The translations under genes and the position numbers were made by a program. 64,000 nt of DNA from Ectobius pallidus (Eukaryota; Arthropoda; Insecta; Blattodea; Ectobiidae), in contig CAXKWD010000009.1 in assembly GCA_964059195.1 (NCBI GenBank), positions 152,904,778 to 152,968,777 of the forward strand. The letters are read 5' to 3'. The notes under the pieces were generated by a model. The model was not told the origin of the DNA. It saw only the letters and a program-made list of their open reading frames with translations, and searched no databases. Positions 33,288 to 45,223 of this stretch are shown in pieces (the stretch's first letter is position 1; every line of letters begins with the position of its first letter).

Positions 33288-34501
33288 TCTATATTAATAA
33301 AAGGAAGTGTCTGTCTGTCTGTCCGCGATGCCCAGCGAAATCTACTCAACGCAGAGATCTGAAATTTTATACATAGGCGGACTAAAGGGTCGGAATGTGC
33401 ACCTCGAAGCCGGAATTTTAATTTTCGCTTTCGTTCGTGAGTTATGAGTGAAAAATGAGCAAAAAACATGCATTTTTTGCGTTTTCGAAGCATCAGTTTC
33501 AGTAATAAATTTCAATATCAAATCACTTACAGTTGGCTTTGGCTATTTTTGTCATCATACCTCATACCTTGGAAATGAAAGCAATGTGATCGCTTGATTT
33601 TGTTAGTCCATCCTAGACGATTCATTTGTTTAAAGTGTCAAGGCCCACAGACATACGACATTTTCAACCTACACGGAAGAAGGATAATGTCAACCCTAAA
33701 TATGGTCAAACATTGTTCGATTTGAACGAAACTCACTATACAGGGGTTTTCTGGGCCAAGGAACTCGAATCTGAGGTCGCTTTTACCAGGGGACGCTACC
33801 TAATCGTGGAATACACTCTACGTGATTTAGGTGTTAATAATTATAATAATTTAACTATGCTCTTAATTTTTCAAATAATTATCGCGGGGGAAGCCGCGGG
33901 CACATGCTGTTTGTCTGTCTGTCCACAATGCCCATCGAAATCTACTGAACGCAGAGATCTGAAATTTTAAAGATAGATGGACTGAAAGGTGGGCGAATGC
34001 ACCTCGAAGCCGAATTTTTAATTTTAGTTTTCGTTCGCGAGTTATGAGTGAAAAACTGGCAGAAAACGTGATTTTATGGCTATCGAAGCATCAGATTTCA
34101 GTAATACATTTCAATGTCAAATCAATTGCAGTTGGCTTTGGCTATTTTTGTCATACCGTGGAAATAAAAGCATCATGATCGCTTGAATGTTGTAAGCCCA
34201 CGCTGGTCGATTCATTTGTTTAGAATGTCAAGGCCCGTAGACATATGAAATTTTCAACCTACACGGAAGAGGGATAATCAATATAGGCCTAAATATGGTC
34301 AAACATTGTTCAATTTGGACGAAACTCACTATACAGGGGTATTCTGGGCCAAGGAACTCGAATCTGAGGTTGCTTTTACCAGGCGACGCTATCTAATCGT
34401 GGTATGTAGTCCACGTCATTTAGGTGTTAATGAATATAATGATTTAACTATTATGCTCTTAATTTTTAATTTTTTAAATAATTATCGCGGGCACATGCTA
34501 G
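33288..34501 (+). mobile_element. Helitron-like element, head-to-tail dimer
   Basis: Starts A|TCTATATTAATAAAAGGAAG with TGTC repeats and ends with CGCGGGCACATG-CTAG|T, as expected for Helitrons (5' TC, 3' hairpin and CTRR, inserted at AT). A second unit begins at about 33908 directly after a first hairpin end. Both units carry a frame with HYTGVFWAKELESEVAFTR. No Rep/helicase, so non-autonomous. Confidence 0.65.
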
Positions 34502-34504
34502 TCA

Positions 34505-34562
34505 CTTAAATTAAGAGGGTTGTCTTATATTCAGGTTCGTCTTGTAATCGGGTAAATACGGT
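34505..34562. mobile_element. Solo end of a Tigger-like element
   Basis: GGGTTGTCTTATATTCAGG followed by CGGGTAAATACGGTA resembles the CCGTATTTAC ends of pogo/Tigger elements such as 30919-31738. The other end is not found; the Helitron abuts it on the left. Confidence 0.4.
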
Positions 34563-34730
34563 AAATGTTGGACAGATTGCAATTGTACGATATGTAAATG
34601 CCATACTATGAAAGTTATGGTACTGAACTTGTATCAAAAGTTAACAGGATACAAGTGCACATAGCAGAGAGAAAGTAATATTAATAATAATAATAATTAT
34701 AGCTGCCCTGTCCAAGGTTACAGCCTACCT

Positions 34731-37174
34731 CAGAGATGGCAAAATACGAAAGTCGTGTGACGTATTGAGGATACTACCCGCACATCACGGAAGGAAGGCA
34801 GATAAGTTGTTCGTAGTTCTGAAGGGAATAGCGGCACAGCGGCGGACTAGCTAGTCTAGACTACAACGTGCTTCAGCTTCTATTGTAATTTCGAAAGGAA
34901 TAAATGGGAATTATATTAGAATGCAGTACATTGTCATATGAAGATTGTTATTTTGCAGAACTTGTTCTTTTGAGCTACGGTATGGTAGTTTTACTTCAAT
35001 AGACTTTCAAAATTAGGTGTTACATCATAAGCAACCACCGTAATTTGTGCATGAAGACTGTTATCTGTTAGTCGTGTTCTTTTAAGAGTCTTCAGAGTAT
35101 TCATTTTTGAAAAAAATTGTTCGCAAATGTACGTCGACCCAAACAGAGATATTATTTCAGCTGCAAATGTCCTAAGACGTGGGTATGTAGAGGGATCGAT
35201 ATATTTAAAAATATCTGAATCAACAAAATCTTTGCACTTCATTTTTAAAAAAGTGTCACATTGAAGATCTGCAAGTTCGTATTGTAGATTATGTCTTACA
35301 TGTGTTATGTCCGTTGTGAAGGGGCATACAAATCACTGAAAATCATGTTTCATGTGTTTCAGATCTTCAAATCGTTTGTCTTCAAACTCACTAGTTAATA
35401 TTGCCAGTGTATCACAATATTTTGCTAGGTTTGAGTCGGAAATTGAACTCAGTGTTTTCAGAGAAGCAAAATGATAAAACACTCTATCTTTAAGTTGCAC
35501 CTTCCAAACATTAAGCATCTTGACGAAAGAGGTGACCTTATCGTACATCTGAACAATAGTTTGTTCACGACCTTGCAGTCGACAGTTCAAGGTATTGAGA
35601 TGTTCACAGATGTCGGTAAGAAACGCCAAATCAGTAACCCAATCATCACTTTGTAATTCCGAAATATTGACATCCTGTAAAATAAAATCACATTAGTTAG
35701 ACATTAGGTACGATAATGAAGACACAAAAAGAAACTGTACGTATAAATTCAACAAACCTGCTCCGTCATAAAATCAGCAATGACAGTACGTAGATCAAAA
35801 AATCTCCGTAGCATTTGACCCCGACTGAGCCATCTGACTTGGGTAAAATATTGTACATCTCCATATTCCTCCCCTAAATCTTGTAGAAGATTTCGAAACT
35901 TGCGATGCTTAAGGGCCGAAGACTTCATTTTATTGATAGTCTGAACAACCACATCCATTACATGCTCAAAGTTAACAGCTTTGCCACATAGAACCTCTCG
36001 ATGAATAATACAGTGGATAAATTTTACACTTTCACTTATCTTTAGCGTATTTTTCACATATTTCTGTAGTCTATCTTTCAAACCGTTGATATTCCCAGTC
36101 ATTGAGGGAGCCCCATCTGTTGTGATAGCTACTAGTTTATTCCAATCTAATCCCTTTTTCTCGACTGTACTCTTCAGTGCCTGAAAAATGTCACTTCCAC
36201 ATGTATTGTCCCTGAGTGACACTAGATCAAGAAAGTATTCATGTGCAACTAAATCGTCGGTTACTCCTCTAATAAATATCGCTAATTGAGCTTTGTCGTT
36301 TGCATCGGTACTTTCATCAAGTGCTAAAGAATACTTTATGAAAGTATCAAGTTTATTTTTTATATCATTTTCAATTTGTTTTGCAATATTCTCTATTCTG
36401 CTCTTAATTGTATTGCGAGACAAATGAAGTGACTCAAAATTGCGAGTTTGTTCAGGACATATTACTTTAACAACATCACTTAAACACGACTTTACAAATT
36501 CTCCGTCCGAGAAAGGTTTCATACATTTGCCTATTCTCCATGCAACATGGTAACTAGCAAGAAGTTGTTTCTGTGTTGTAGAAAGACGTGGATTATCTTG
36601 ATTATCTTCTTTGCTAGAACTTGCTTCTTTTAATTCGTGCAATCTCCGAACTCGTTCTAGTCCTAACGAAAGAAATCATAACAACATATTTAATCATTTG
36701 AATTTTATTTTCACAGATAATAGTGCAGAGCAATACATAAATAAAAAAAATGTATGTTATGATGGTTGTGAATTCATATTTTATTTTAATTAACCAAACT
36801 AAAATAATTAATATGCCTCCTCACCTGTAATAGAGTGATGATCTTGGTGACATAAAGAATAGTGTCGATCAATATTACTTTTTTAAAGGCCCTTTAACGT
36901 TTTTGAACATATTAAACATCTAACATTATCACCTTCATTGCAGACAAAATACTGTTCTTCCCAATGAGGTTGAAAGTTATGTTTCACTAGTTTCCTGAGT
37001 TTCGAATGTGACATTACAAAGTTGTAGACAACAACGTACTGCACACAGTATGAGACAGTACACCTCTGCTGTGTTCAGCGACTGAAGTTCGTGGAAGGAA
37101 GGAAGGGTGACGTCATGGTTCCGCTGGACTCATTGCAGGGGCATGACTCGCGAGTACACATTTTGCCATCTCTG
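34731..37174 (-). mobile_element. hAT transposon, nearly complete (TSD GCCTACCT)
   Basis: Terminal repeats CAGAGATGGCAAAAT at both ends in inverse orientation, flanked by GCCTACCT at 34723-34730 and 37175-37182. Length 2444 bp. It contains a three-exon transposase gene on the minus strand with consistent intron phases. The perfect TSD suggests fairly recent insertion. Confidence 0.93.
34991..37014 (-). pseudogene. hAT transposase (ZBED5/GTF2IRD2-like), three exons, two stops
   Basis: Exon 1 (37014-36825) encodes MSHSKLRKLVKHNFQ and a BED-type finger (RCLIC, then HYSLCH). Exon 2 (36662-35758) has CMKPFSDGEFVKSC, SLALDESTD (first catalytic Asp), TTDGAPSMTG (second Asp), CIIHRE and VRWLSRG. Exon 3 (35674-34991) contains FLTDICEHLNTLN and the hATC dimerisation segment FGSTYICEQFFSKM. 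Introns have GT-AG ends and phases 1 and 0. Lesions: TAA in the finger (about 36883-36885, after LKGL) and TGA at 35333-35335 (after KHDFQ, where the family has Trp-like). Otherwise open, so inactive but recently so. It acts in its own transposition; no host role is implied. Confidence 0.85.
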
Positions 37175-37182
37175 GCCTACCT

Positions 37183-37579
37183 ACACAATTTTATGAATAC
37201 ATTATCATATAGTTTTAAAACATAATAAATTGCACATACATGCATAACAATTAAAAATTAGAAAGGCAATCAGAACAAAAAAAAACTCTTGGATAGAGAC
37301 AGCCATAGGCCTACCCATTATTAAAAAGTTTACTGAAATTATATTATTGAGTACAGATGGTTGTGGACTATCTTAAAGAATCACAAGATTTGTAAAGAAG
37401 TCTCCACTAGAATATATTTGTGGAACCCAAAGCGCCTGAAGATACCCTCGAGCATCAAAGAGTAGGCCAAGGACTTATTATATTTCTCGTCAGAATAACC
37501 ACAACCAGGTTCATAGTGTTGCAGCTTGCTTATCTCCTTTCTCAGATCTTACGGTTGGATCGATGACACATCCTTTGTT
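37183..37579. other. No recognisable gene
   Basis: AT-rich sequence with no open frame, splice context or repeat end that I can support. Confidence 0.5.
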
Positions 37580-37646
37580 ATGGTCTACAATTTCCGGGCT
37601 GTTATGCCGTGGACCACGGCATAACAGCCCGGAAATTGTAGACCAT
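37580..37646. repeat. Perfect 33-bp palindrome with 1-nt spacer
   Basis: Arms 37580-37612 and 37614-37646 are exact reverse complements, centred on CCGTGG-A-CCACGG. It is followed by GATGACTCCGG and GTGAAAGC, a motif that recalls the TGATGA...GAAA layout of PLE termini. Confidence 0.95.
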
Positions 37647-38164
37647 GATGACTCCGGCCGTGAAAGCTTACGCATGTTCTCATCCTTTGTTGTTTGGACA
37701 ATCAGTGACTATAATGTCAGTTCTTTTTGTAGACCCAGTGATGGAGGAAACTTTCTGGCTGATTCAAGGTGATCATTATGTTACATACGTTTATGTTTTG
37801 CAAATAAGCCAGTCCTCTAACATTACATCCATTGGCAATCGAATTATTTCTTTGAATGCACTTTTTGTTTGGCGATTCCTCAGATATAGACCAATCACAA
37901 GCATTTATCTTGTAATATGTTTCCTAGGGTTGTAAGGAGGAAATTTTATCTGATAAAACATTGGCTTGTTACTGGATACGTAAGGCATCAATTTGCTGCC
38001 AGTGAAGAGACTGAAAACACATTATTTTTTACAACATAACTTGTTTAGAAATTGAATTAATAGTGTTACATGGCCCTGCTTTAGTGTAACAAGAGGCAAC
38101 AATAGCAACAAATCAGTTTGTCGTGAAACAAATTCTAAATATTTTGAAGAAGCAGATAAAGAAT

Positions 38165-38380
38165 ATTATTTTAGTAGGATAGGATATGTGCCCACACACC
38201 ACCAGCAACTTCTTGACAGCGGAAGCAGACCCGATATCAGGAAAGGAAATGGGATGGTGGTGATGAAGGGGAAATGTAAGGTGAAGTGAATTGGGAAGTA
38301 GGAGATCCCTGGGAAAAACCTCCAAGTCACAGTTTACTCCACCAGTAGTGAATGACATATCCGGCTGAGCCACCATGATG
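38165..38380 (-). repeat. Dispersed repeat fragment (SINE-like)
   Basis: Minus-strand text GCCATCATGGTGGCTCAGCC, followed by GGAGTAAACTGTGACTTGG and the GGTTTTTCCCAGGGATCTCC block, has the look of a retroposon body. I cannot place its ends or family. Confidence 0.3.
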
Positions 38381-38399
38381 GCTGAATATTTAGGAAGTA

Positions 38400-39980
38400 G
38401 ACCTACAGAAGAATGTATGTCATTACCTTACCTATAATAGTACAGGAGAATCTGATTTACCTTAGCAGAGATGAGGTTGTTGATGTGTATGTTAATTTTT
38501 TTTTTTTATGAAATATACAAAGATTGTAATTTTTCTTCATGAACGCTTTCTGTTGTTAGTCGTCTCCATCAGTGACTGAAAAACAAGACACACATACAAA
38601 CATATAGACTATCTTAGCTGTCAGAATATTATGGTAGGCATTTCGTCTAACATGCAATCTCTAAGTGTGACTTGAGGCTTTTCTGGTGAATAGGAGTGGA
38701 GCTGCTGTAATCTTGGGACCAGATGTTTTCATGGCTAATATGTACACAGTATTCTATAATTGCAATGTACAAAAAATAAAAATCACATACAGTAAGATCC
38801 GTAGATCTTGCTAGGCAATAACCCCTTAATAATTACTCAAACTTTTTCAAATAAATCAAATTTGCCAACAAGCTCTGCTACAGCGCATACTGTAGATCTA
38901 TCGTTAGATTTAATTGAAGTTTGAAATCTCTCAAGTGTTAAACCCTTACCCATACCTTTCCCAGTACATCACACTGCCCTTGCCATTCCAATCACTGTTG
39001 GCGATTTGTTTCAGGACCCAGCTTTCATCGCCTGTCACAACAAAAGAGTTTGTCGATATTGCCTGTGGTCACGTGATAGAAGCAGTCACAATGCAGTCTG
39101 TTTATTACATGACCTTCAATGTGACCTCATATAATGTATTAAATAAAAGTGGTCTAGGTGTCGTGGATTCAGTTCCTCCCCAGGCAAATTTTCCTCTGTT
39201 TATTCATGGCTGTGTTGTGAAGGTTGTGGGTTCGCTTCCCAGTACAATATTTCAGGGCCTACACATACACGTATTGAAAATTTAAAAAGGGGGGGACAAC
39301 ATTTTTGGTTTTGAATTGAACTTAATGTCGCAGTAAGCTATGCTTTGTATTGGAAAGTAGCAATTCTCATTTCCAAAATCTAGTTTAGAACTTGTAATTC
39401 TCACGGTTTAATTAAAATAATTGAAGATGTTCTAGGGAGACTTGATTGTAGTTTAGTAACATTTCACAATCATATTGTCTCTACAAATGGGTTGTAAAAC
39501 TTAATTTTTTCTCTCTGGAAGCGTTAGGTTTGGAAAGAATATTAGGCCTACAGCAAAATAACGCGTGCTCTATTTTTATTAGATTCCTTGTTTGGTTTGA
39601 ACTTTCATATTTTCGTAATTCTTCTCTCATAAACTTTAAGAATTTTGTGTGTTTGTTTTCTCAACTTCGTAACATTCCATTTGAAGGGAATAATATTATA
39701 GATAAAAAATGAATTGTGTTTTTTATTTAAATTTTATTGCATTCATTACTAATTTGGTACGTTTTTAACTTCACATTCATATTGAAAGTATTTTGAAGCA
39801 TAATTTACCATCATGGCGTCCCGGTTTGAAAGCGCCGGTTCCCCAACTTGGTAATATTCCATTCCAAAATAACAAAACACTATTGCAAACAGAAAAAATA
39901 ATGTTAGTTTTTTTAAAATTAATTAGGAATATTTGGTAACTGTATATTTAATATTTATTCAATAAACATTTTCTACTACT
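38400..39980. other. No recognisable gene
   Basis: Short open frames only. A box B-like GGTTGTGGGTTCGCTTCCCA at about 39222 hints at a SINE relic. The rest is AT-rich and uninformative. Confidence 0.5.
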
Positions 39981-40004
39981 ACTTCCGGGTTAAAAAGAGC
40001 GGGG

Positions 40005-40129
40005 ATTTAGACCAATCAGAGAGCTCGGATCGCAAGCCATGAGACGCGGTCCTTCAAACCAGACAGCCATCTTCCTGATTTCGCCTCCATCTTCCCAAAA
40101 AGTTGACGCGGTCCTTAATTTTAATTCAG
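40005..40129 (+). promoter_or_regulatory. CCAAT box plus first-exon-like module (locus 3)
   Basis: GACCAATCAGAGAGCTC, GAGACGCGGTCC, CAGACAGCCATCTTCC, then TTCAG|GTAAGAAG. It parallels loci 1, 2 and 4. The sequence is locally richer in CpG than its surroundings, as core promoters often are. Confidence 0.4.
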
Positions 40130-40238
40130 GTAAGAAGAATCCTCTTGAATTATTGCATTATAATTGATTAAAAGTATACTACTAATATTCTTGATTTTGC
40201 GTAATAATAATATAATAATGCTGTTTGAAATTTTCTAG

Positions 40239-41882
40239 GAACCATCAAGGAATATCTTCGATGATTGGTGATAAAATTCACAATGTCGTAGCCGCTTACC
40301 GTTCAAGATTTGTGGCCGTGAGTTTGCTGTGGAATTCAGAAAATATTGTAAGTGGTTTTTTATACTATTTACATTAATATAAAGTGATAGCTTACATTTT
40401 TATGTTAATTGATATTTCGAATATGTTAATGGCAGCAAGTCGAACGTCTGTCCGCCATTAAAAAATATGATCTCGGTTTGTAAATAAATTACGCATTTAA
40501 TAGAATTTACGGTCGAATTTACTATGTACGTATAAGGAAATAGCTACCTCTATTATGTCATGAAATAAAGTTTTTTAAATGTGTTTTCAAAATGGCATTA
40601 AAGTCTTGCCAACATTCGTAAAGAAATATTTTTCCGTATATCTTTATTCATTATGGATTCCTCAGTACATTTCCACGTAAAATCATATATTTTCTATTAT
40701 GTTAAAGAGTATAGTATATCACACAGCTTACATTTATTTAAAATATTTTCTTGATCTTCAAATTAACGTTGTCTAGCCTGTCTGTTGAATACAGTAAGGC
40801 TTTGTGCATAATCACATGTGTTCCAAACGTAATAATATACCGTATAGTGTATTTTAAGTGCCGTATCTACCGAAAAAGGGCTTTATCAGCGTGCACTTAA
40901 TGCAGGACAGTTAAATTGGTGAGTTAATTAGGTATCATTAAGAAGCATGAAATATGTGAAACCATTAACCTAAAAACTGTCCCCCACTCTTTGTGTCTGT
41001 GGAATACACGACAGGCGGGTACCATTAGTGAGTAGGAGTGAGGGGGCTAGGGTGCCACAAGTATTTATTTTGGGAAAAACCAAATATAAGGTGCATCGTC
41101 GCATGAGGCATAACCCTCCCTAACCCACCCCCAGGGAAGCACTTTCTTTTATACCACAATCTAGCGAATTCTTTGAGGATAAACAGGCTGACAAACCGTT
41201 GGGTACAAGGCAAACCTGTGGGTCCTCTCGAATTTTTAATATTTGGTACAAGGGGCACTCTCGAATTATTAATATTAGGTACAAAGACCACTCTCGCAGT
41301 TTTAATATTTGGTACAAGGGGCACACTCGCATTTTTAATATTTGGTATGGTCGGGAGTGTCGGCGACAATATACAAGGATAGTTTGGTCACCCTGTCCTC
41401 TGAGAAACAAAATGCGAATATCGAGTGGGCACCTTATATTTGGTTTTAGCCTTTATTTTTCCGAGCTACCTGTCACTAAACTAAACCGAACTTAGCTTAC
41501 CTAACCTAATCTGTCACAAACCTAGATTATATCGCAACCCTCGTTCTACCTCTCATTAACCTCATGCTTCTTCGTCCCATGTGTAAAACTACAATCAAAA
41601 TAAATCAAACGATCATAGCAGGCTAATCAGAGTCTAGGAAACAATCCATGGGTTTGCGTCTATGACCACCAGAGTTCACTTGCTGTCGTCAGCATTCATA
41701 TATTAGATTAGACTTAATGCATGATAGTATTGCTATATCTGATTAGTCGAGTATAAATGGTTCTGTTGAAATAGCATTTTGTAATGGAAGCCGATTTGTT
41801 TCAGGATACTCCATGGAAGAGGCGTGTGAACTTGGTGTCGTCTGGGAAAAGGTTACAACATGTCTCTGTTTCCTGCGAATGA
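40239..41882 (+). CDS. Possible small spliced gene, unrecognised
   Basis: Downstream of the first-exon-like module (donor at 40130), an acceptor TTTTCTAG opens an exon 40239-40347 with ATG at 40261: MIGDKIHNVVAAYRSRFVAV, SLLWNSENI, donor ATT|GTAAGT, phase 0. An acceptor TTTGTTTCAG at 41804 could join DTPWKRRVNLVSSGKRLQHV, SVSCE and a TGA at 41880-41882, for 54 residues in total. No homology is recognised, other frames of the last exon are also open, and no polyA site was defined. It could equally be a non-coding transcript. Confidence 0.25.
41072..41451. mobile_element. hAT-type MITE with internal minisatellite (TSD TTTATTTT)
   Basis: Ends GGGAAAAACCAAATATAAGG and its inverse near 41428-41451 are flanked by TTTATTTT at 41064-41071 and 41452-41459. 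Inside, a ~36-bp unit (TTTTTAATATTTGGTACAAG with GGGCACTCTCG) is repeated about four times at 41215-41355. Confidence 0.8.
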
Positions 41883-41899
41883 TGATCTCATTAAGAAGT

Positions 41900-43860
41900 T
41901 GATTGGTTCCCCAGCATGAGATAATGCTGTTGGAGCCCCAACATCATGGACCAGAAATTGGAATTTTGGTTTATCATAGCAAAGTAGATTTGTTAAAAGT
42001 CGCATGCTGAACTGGGTATATAGGCCTATGTCTCAATAAGGACATTTAGCCTATCTCAGTTAAGTGCGTTGAAACGTGTGATCATATCTATACAACATAT
42101 AATGTCCATGTGTTGTGAAGACGTTTGCTACTGTTAGGACTGCAATCAGAAGAGAGATCTAAACTTCAGGTGGGTCATTATTCATCTATTTAAAAAAAAG
42201 CCATGTTTAATTTTACAGGTGATAACTTATTACCCTACATATTGATTCTCATTTTATTTTACAGGTAATTACTTATTACTACAGTAATAATGAAAACACT
42301 ATAGTATTAGGTAACTTATGTATCAAATTCTGTTAAGTTTCAGAATAACTATAAATAACAAATATTGGTTTTCATGCCCTTCTCATGAAAGGAGAAAAAA
42401 ATTTATCTTGAGAACAAAAAAAAAAGTCTACCATACATATTTTATTGCTTATAGATTATACTTTGCGACCCACCCGGCTCCCCTTTCCATCGGCCTGGTC
42501 GCCTTCTCCGCCAGCCTGCCTGCATGCTCGCTTCCCCTCCGCCTACCGCGCATAAGCCCACAGCTTGCTCTAATAATTGCAAATACCATTATAAAAAACA
42601 AAATAAAATTTCACGAATTATAGAAAATGTCGAACAATTAAAAAAATACCCTTGTACCAAACATCATATTTCACGATCTTTTAACACCGATTTGATATAT
42701 AAAAAATTGAAATTTACATAATATTTCCCTATTTTTAAAAACGCCGTGTTATGATATAAAACATGGCTTAATTGATGCAGAAAAATTCTTTTGCATCAAC
42801 AGTACTCTTTTCGTAACAAACAAAACATTTCAAAATTTGAAAAAGCGATTCTTGCGTTAACACTCGTGAATGCATGAAGTCACCCTTAGTACCTTAAATA
42901 TATGAAATCTTTCTTCACTGCTCAACTGGGTCAATCCATACCAAGTGGTCCAGCACTGGTTGCTTGACCATCTCAGAAAAATTTGATCTTTGCTGGGTTA
43001 GTTCCCCAATGTTTAGTGGTCACAAAAATATTTTTTTAGATTTGTTATTGTTTATTATTTTGAAACGGCAGCCATTTTTTTTCCAGGCCGCATGCGTTTT
43101 TTGGCATTTGCAAGCATCTGCATTTTTTAAAATTATTCAGTAGTGGATTGTCCTAAGCCTTTCAGATAAAATGCATTTAGTTCAACACACTCTGGCCTAC
43201 AAATTAACATCATTATCACTTAGCTGAATGTATTCTTTAATATATTTTTAATAGTTCAAAGTTCTCAGCTACAAATTAAAAAAACTCAATTTTTGAACAG
43301 TATTTTTCCAAACAAAGAGTAACTTCTCAGCTTTAATATTTTTTGTGCTATTACTCTGTATAGTATAGTTACTTTTTATAGAGTATCAATGGTGAGCAGC
43401 TTACACTTAAAAAATTACACTATTTTAAAAAATGGATTTTTTGAATTTTTCCATTTTCTGGCCTGTAATATCTTTGTTGGGGGACCAGATAAAAATCTGA
43501 AAATTACACAGTTAATAGATCTTTATGATATTAAACTTCAGTATAAATTACAACTTTGAGATTCAATTGGAAGTATGGAAAAAAAAATTACAAACATGAG
43601 TCAAAAATACGTTTTTTAACATCTGCGATATCTAGGCTAATGGAATAAAATATATCAATTACAGTAAATAATTTAATCATATCTATGATTACTTATTTTT
43701 TTTATTGAAAATGAGCCAACTACTTACAGTATATTGTTATCATGTTATTTGTTTTTAGTATATCGCTCATTGAACATTTGAGAAATTTCTTCACTCAGTT
43801 TGGGTGTGAGATTTAAAGTTCGCCCAGTCACAGTTGTAAATTCCATGGGAGACAGCTTCT
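41900..43860. other. No recognisable gene
   Basis: AT-rich with T and A runs. The locally GC-richer patch 42470-42560 contains open frames but no motif I recognise. Confidence 0.5.
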
Positions 43861-43864
43861 CAAC

Positions 43865-44110
43865 TTTTTAAAAAGATGTCCTTGGTCCTGGAGGGTGGTA
43901 AAAAAAAACATGCACATCTTGGTTTTGACAATCAATATTATCAACTTCGGCAATCCACCACTGTTCATCGTAAACACAAGCCACTATGCCTTTATTTTGA
44001 AGAGCCAGTTGTACAAGTTTTCCACACTGATCACTATCAGGCGATATTGATGTGATCTTACACTTCAGCAAGTCGTGTGAATGGGGTACAAAACAATGAA
44101 AAGATCGAGT
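43865..44110 (-). pseudogene. Fragment with a YD-x-WW...GP-SF motif, probably repeat-derived
   Basis: Minus strand: LVQLALQNKGIVACVYDEQW, then WIAEVDNID and DVHVFFYHPPGPRTSF. The pattern ACVYD-WW-A-V...DV-V-F-HP-GP-SF resembles a short domain found repeatedly in uncharacterised, often transposon-associated, invertebrate proteins. Flanking frame is lost soon after. The name of the family is uncertain. Confidence 0.35.
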
Positions 44111-45223
44111 ACCTTTAATCTTCTGACAAGTGTTGAACCTTTCTTCAAGACATTGGCATAGACTTCTTGAATTTCCTCACATTATACAAAAACATAGGAC
44201 CTGCAGAGGACCGATGACAATCATATCATAACACCTCAAGAGATGTTTAAATTCTGTAAAGAACATATAAAAGGAATTACCTCAGCAACACACAGTTGTC
44301 CTTAAAACACCTCAACATTTCTTCATCACTTTAGACTTTTCCCCATTTACCTCCTCACCTCCAGCAGAGAGATTACTATAAGAATGTGATAATTTTTTAA
44401 TAATTAACTATCAAAGAGTTTAATCTTATATTTGGTCCCCAAATATAGTTACCCCTTCACAATCTAGACGTGTTTAATGGGTTTGGTGGTGAAAGTGATT
44501 TATTCTCTAACCAATGAGCTTGCAACACAGAGTTCTTCATCGGAATAACAACTTCTCCAGAAATGATGAGACCGTGTTAAACAATCATGTGTATTTTAAG
44601 AACAGGGTTATTGGTGTCCTAAACCAAATATCACATTAAGTTACTCTAATACTCATTTCTCCAGACCTCAATACATACAGAGCATGGAGTCTCCTTGTAA
44701 CATTCAGGTTAGGCCTGTATCATTTACTGCAAACTCTAACCTCAAAACAATGAAGGAAGAATCTTGCTTTAAATTTCAAAATTTATCCTTTATAAACAAT
44801 AATAATAATAATAATATGTGGAGATCTTTCTTTGCACATCTCAAGTCAAACACAAAAAGTCACGTAAATAACTATTTTGATCTCGTGTCTCGATAAAGGG
44901 GGCATTCCTACTTGTGAGGGGCAGGTGTCAGATCTGCTGCTTGAACTCTATGTTTCAATTCCATTGTACACCCCTAAGGATAATCATAACATGCGCCTCA
45001 AAACTGCTTGAAGTGCCTCTGTAATATACACTAGCTTGTATAACTTACGTCATGTTTATTGTAATTTTCTTTTGCAGATAATGATTTATTGAAAGTTCAA
45101 CAGCAAACGGGAACATTATAATATTAGGTATGTAAACATGGCATTGTTTTTAATTCTGATCATTGATTTCTGGGTATTTCTACAAAAAATTGAATGTGTA
45201 GTCATGTAATTTTTTTTTTCCAG

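Noticed and set aside
37620..37680. Hammerhead ribozyme after the palindrome
   Set aside because: ATGATGA lacks the required C, and the sequence between it and GAAA does not form a convincing stem II.
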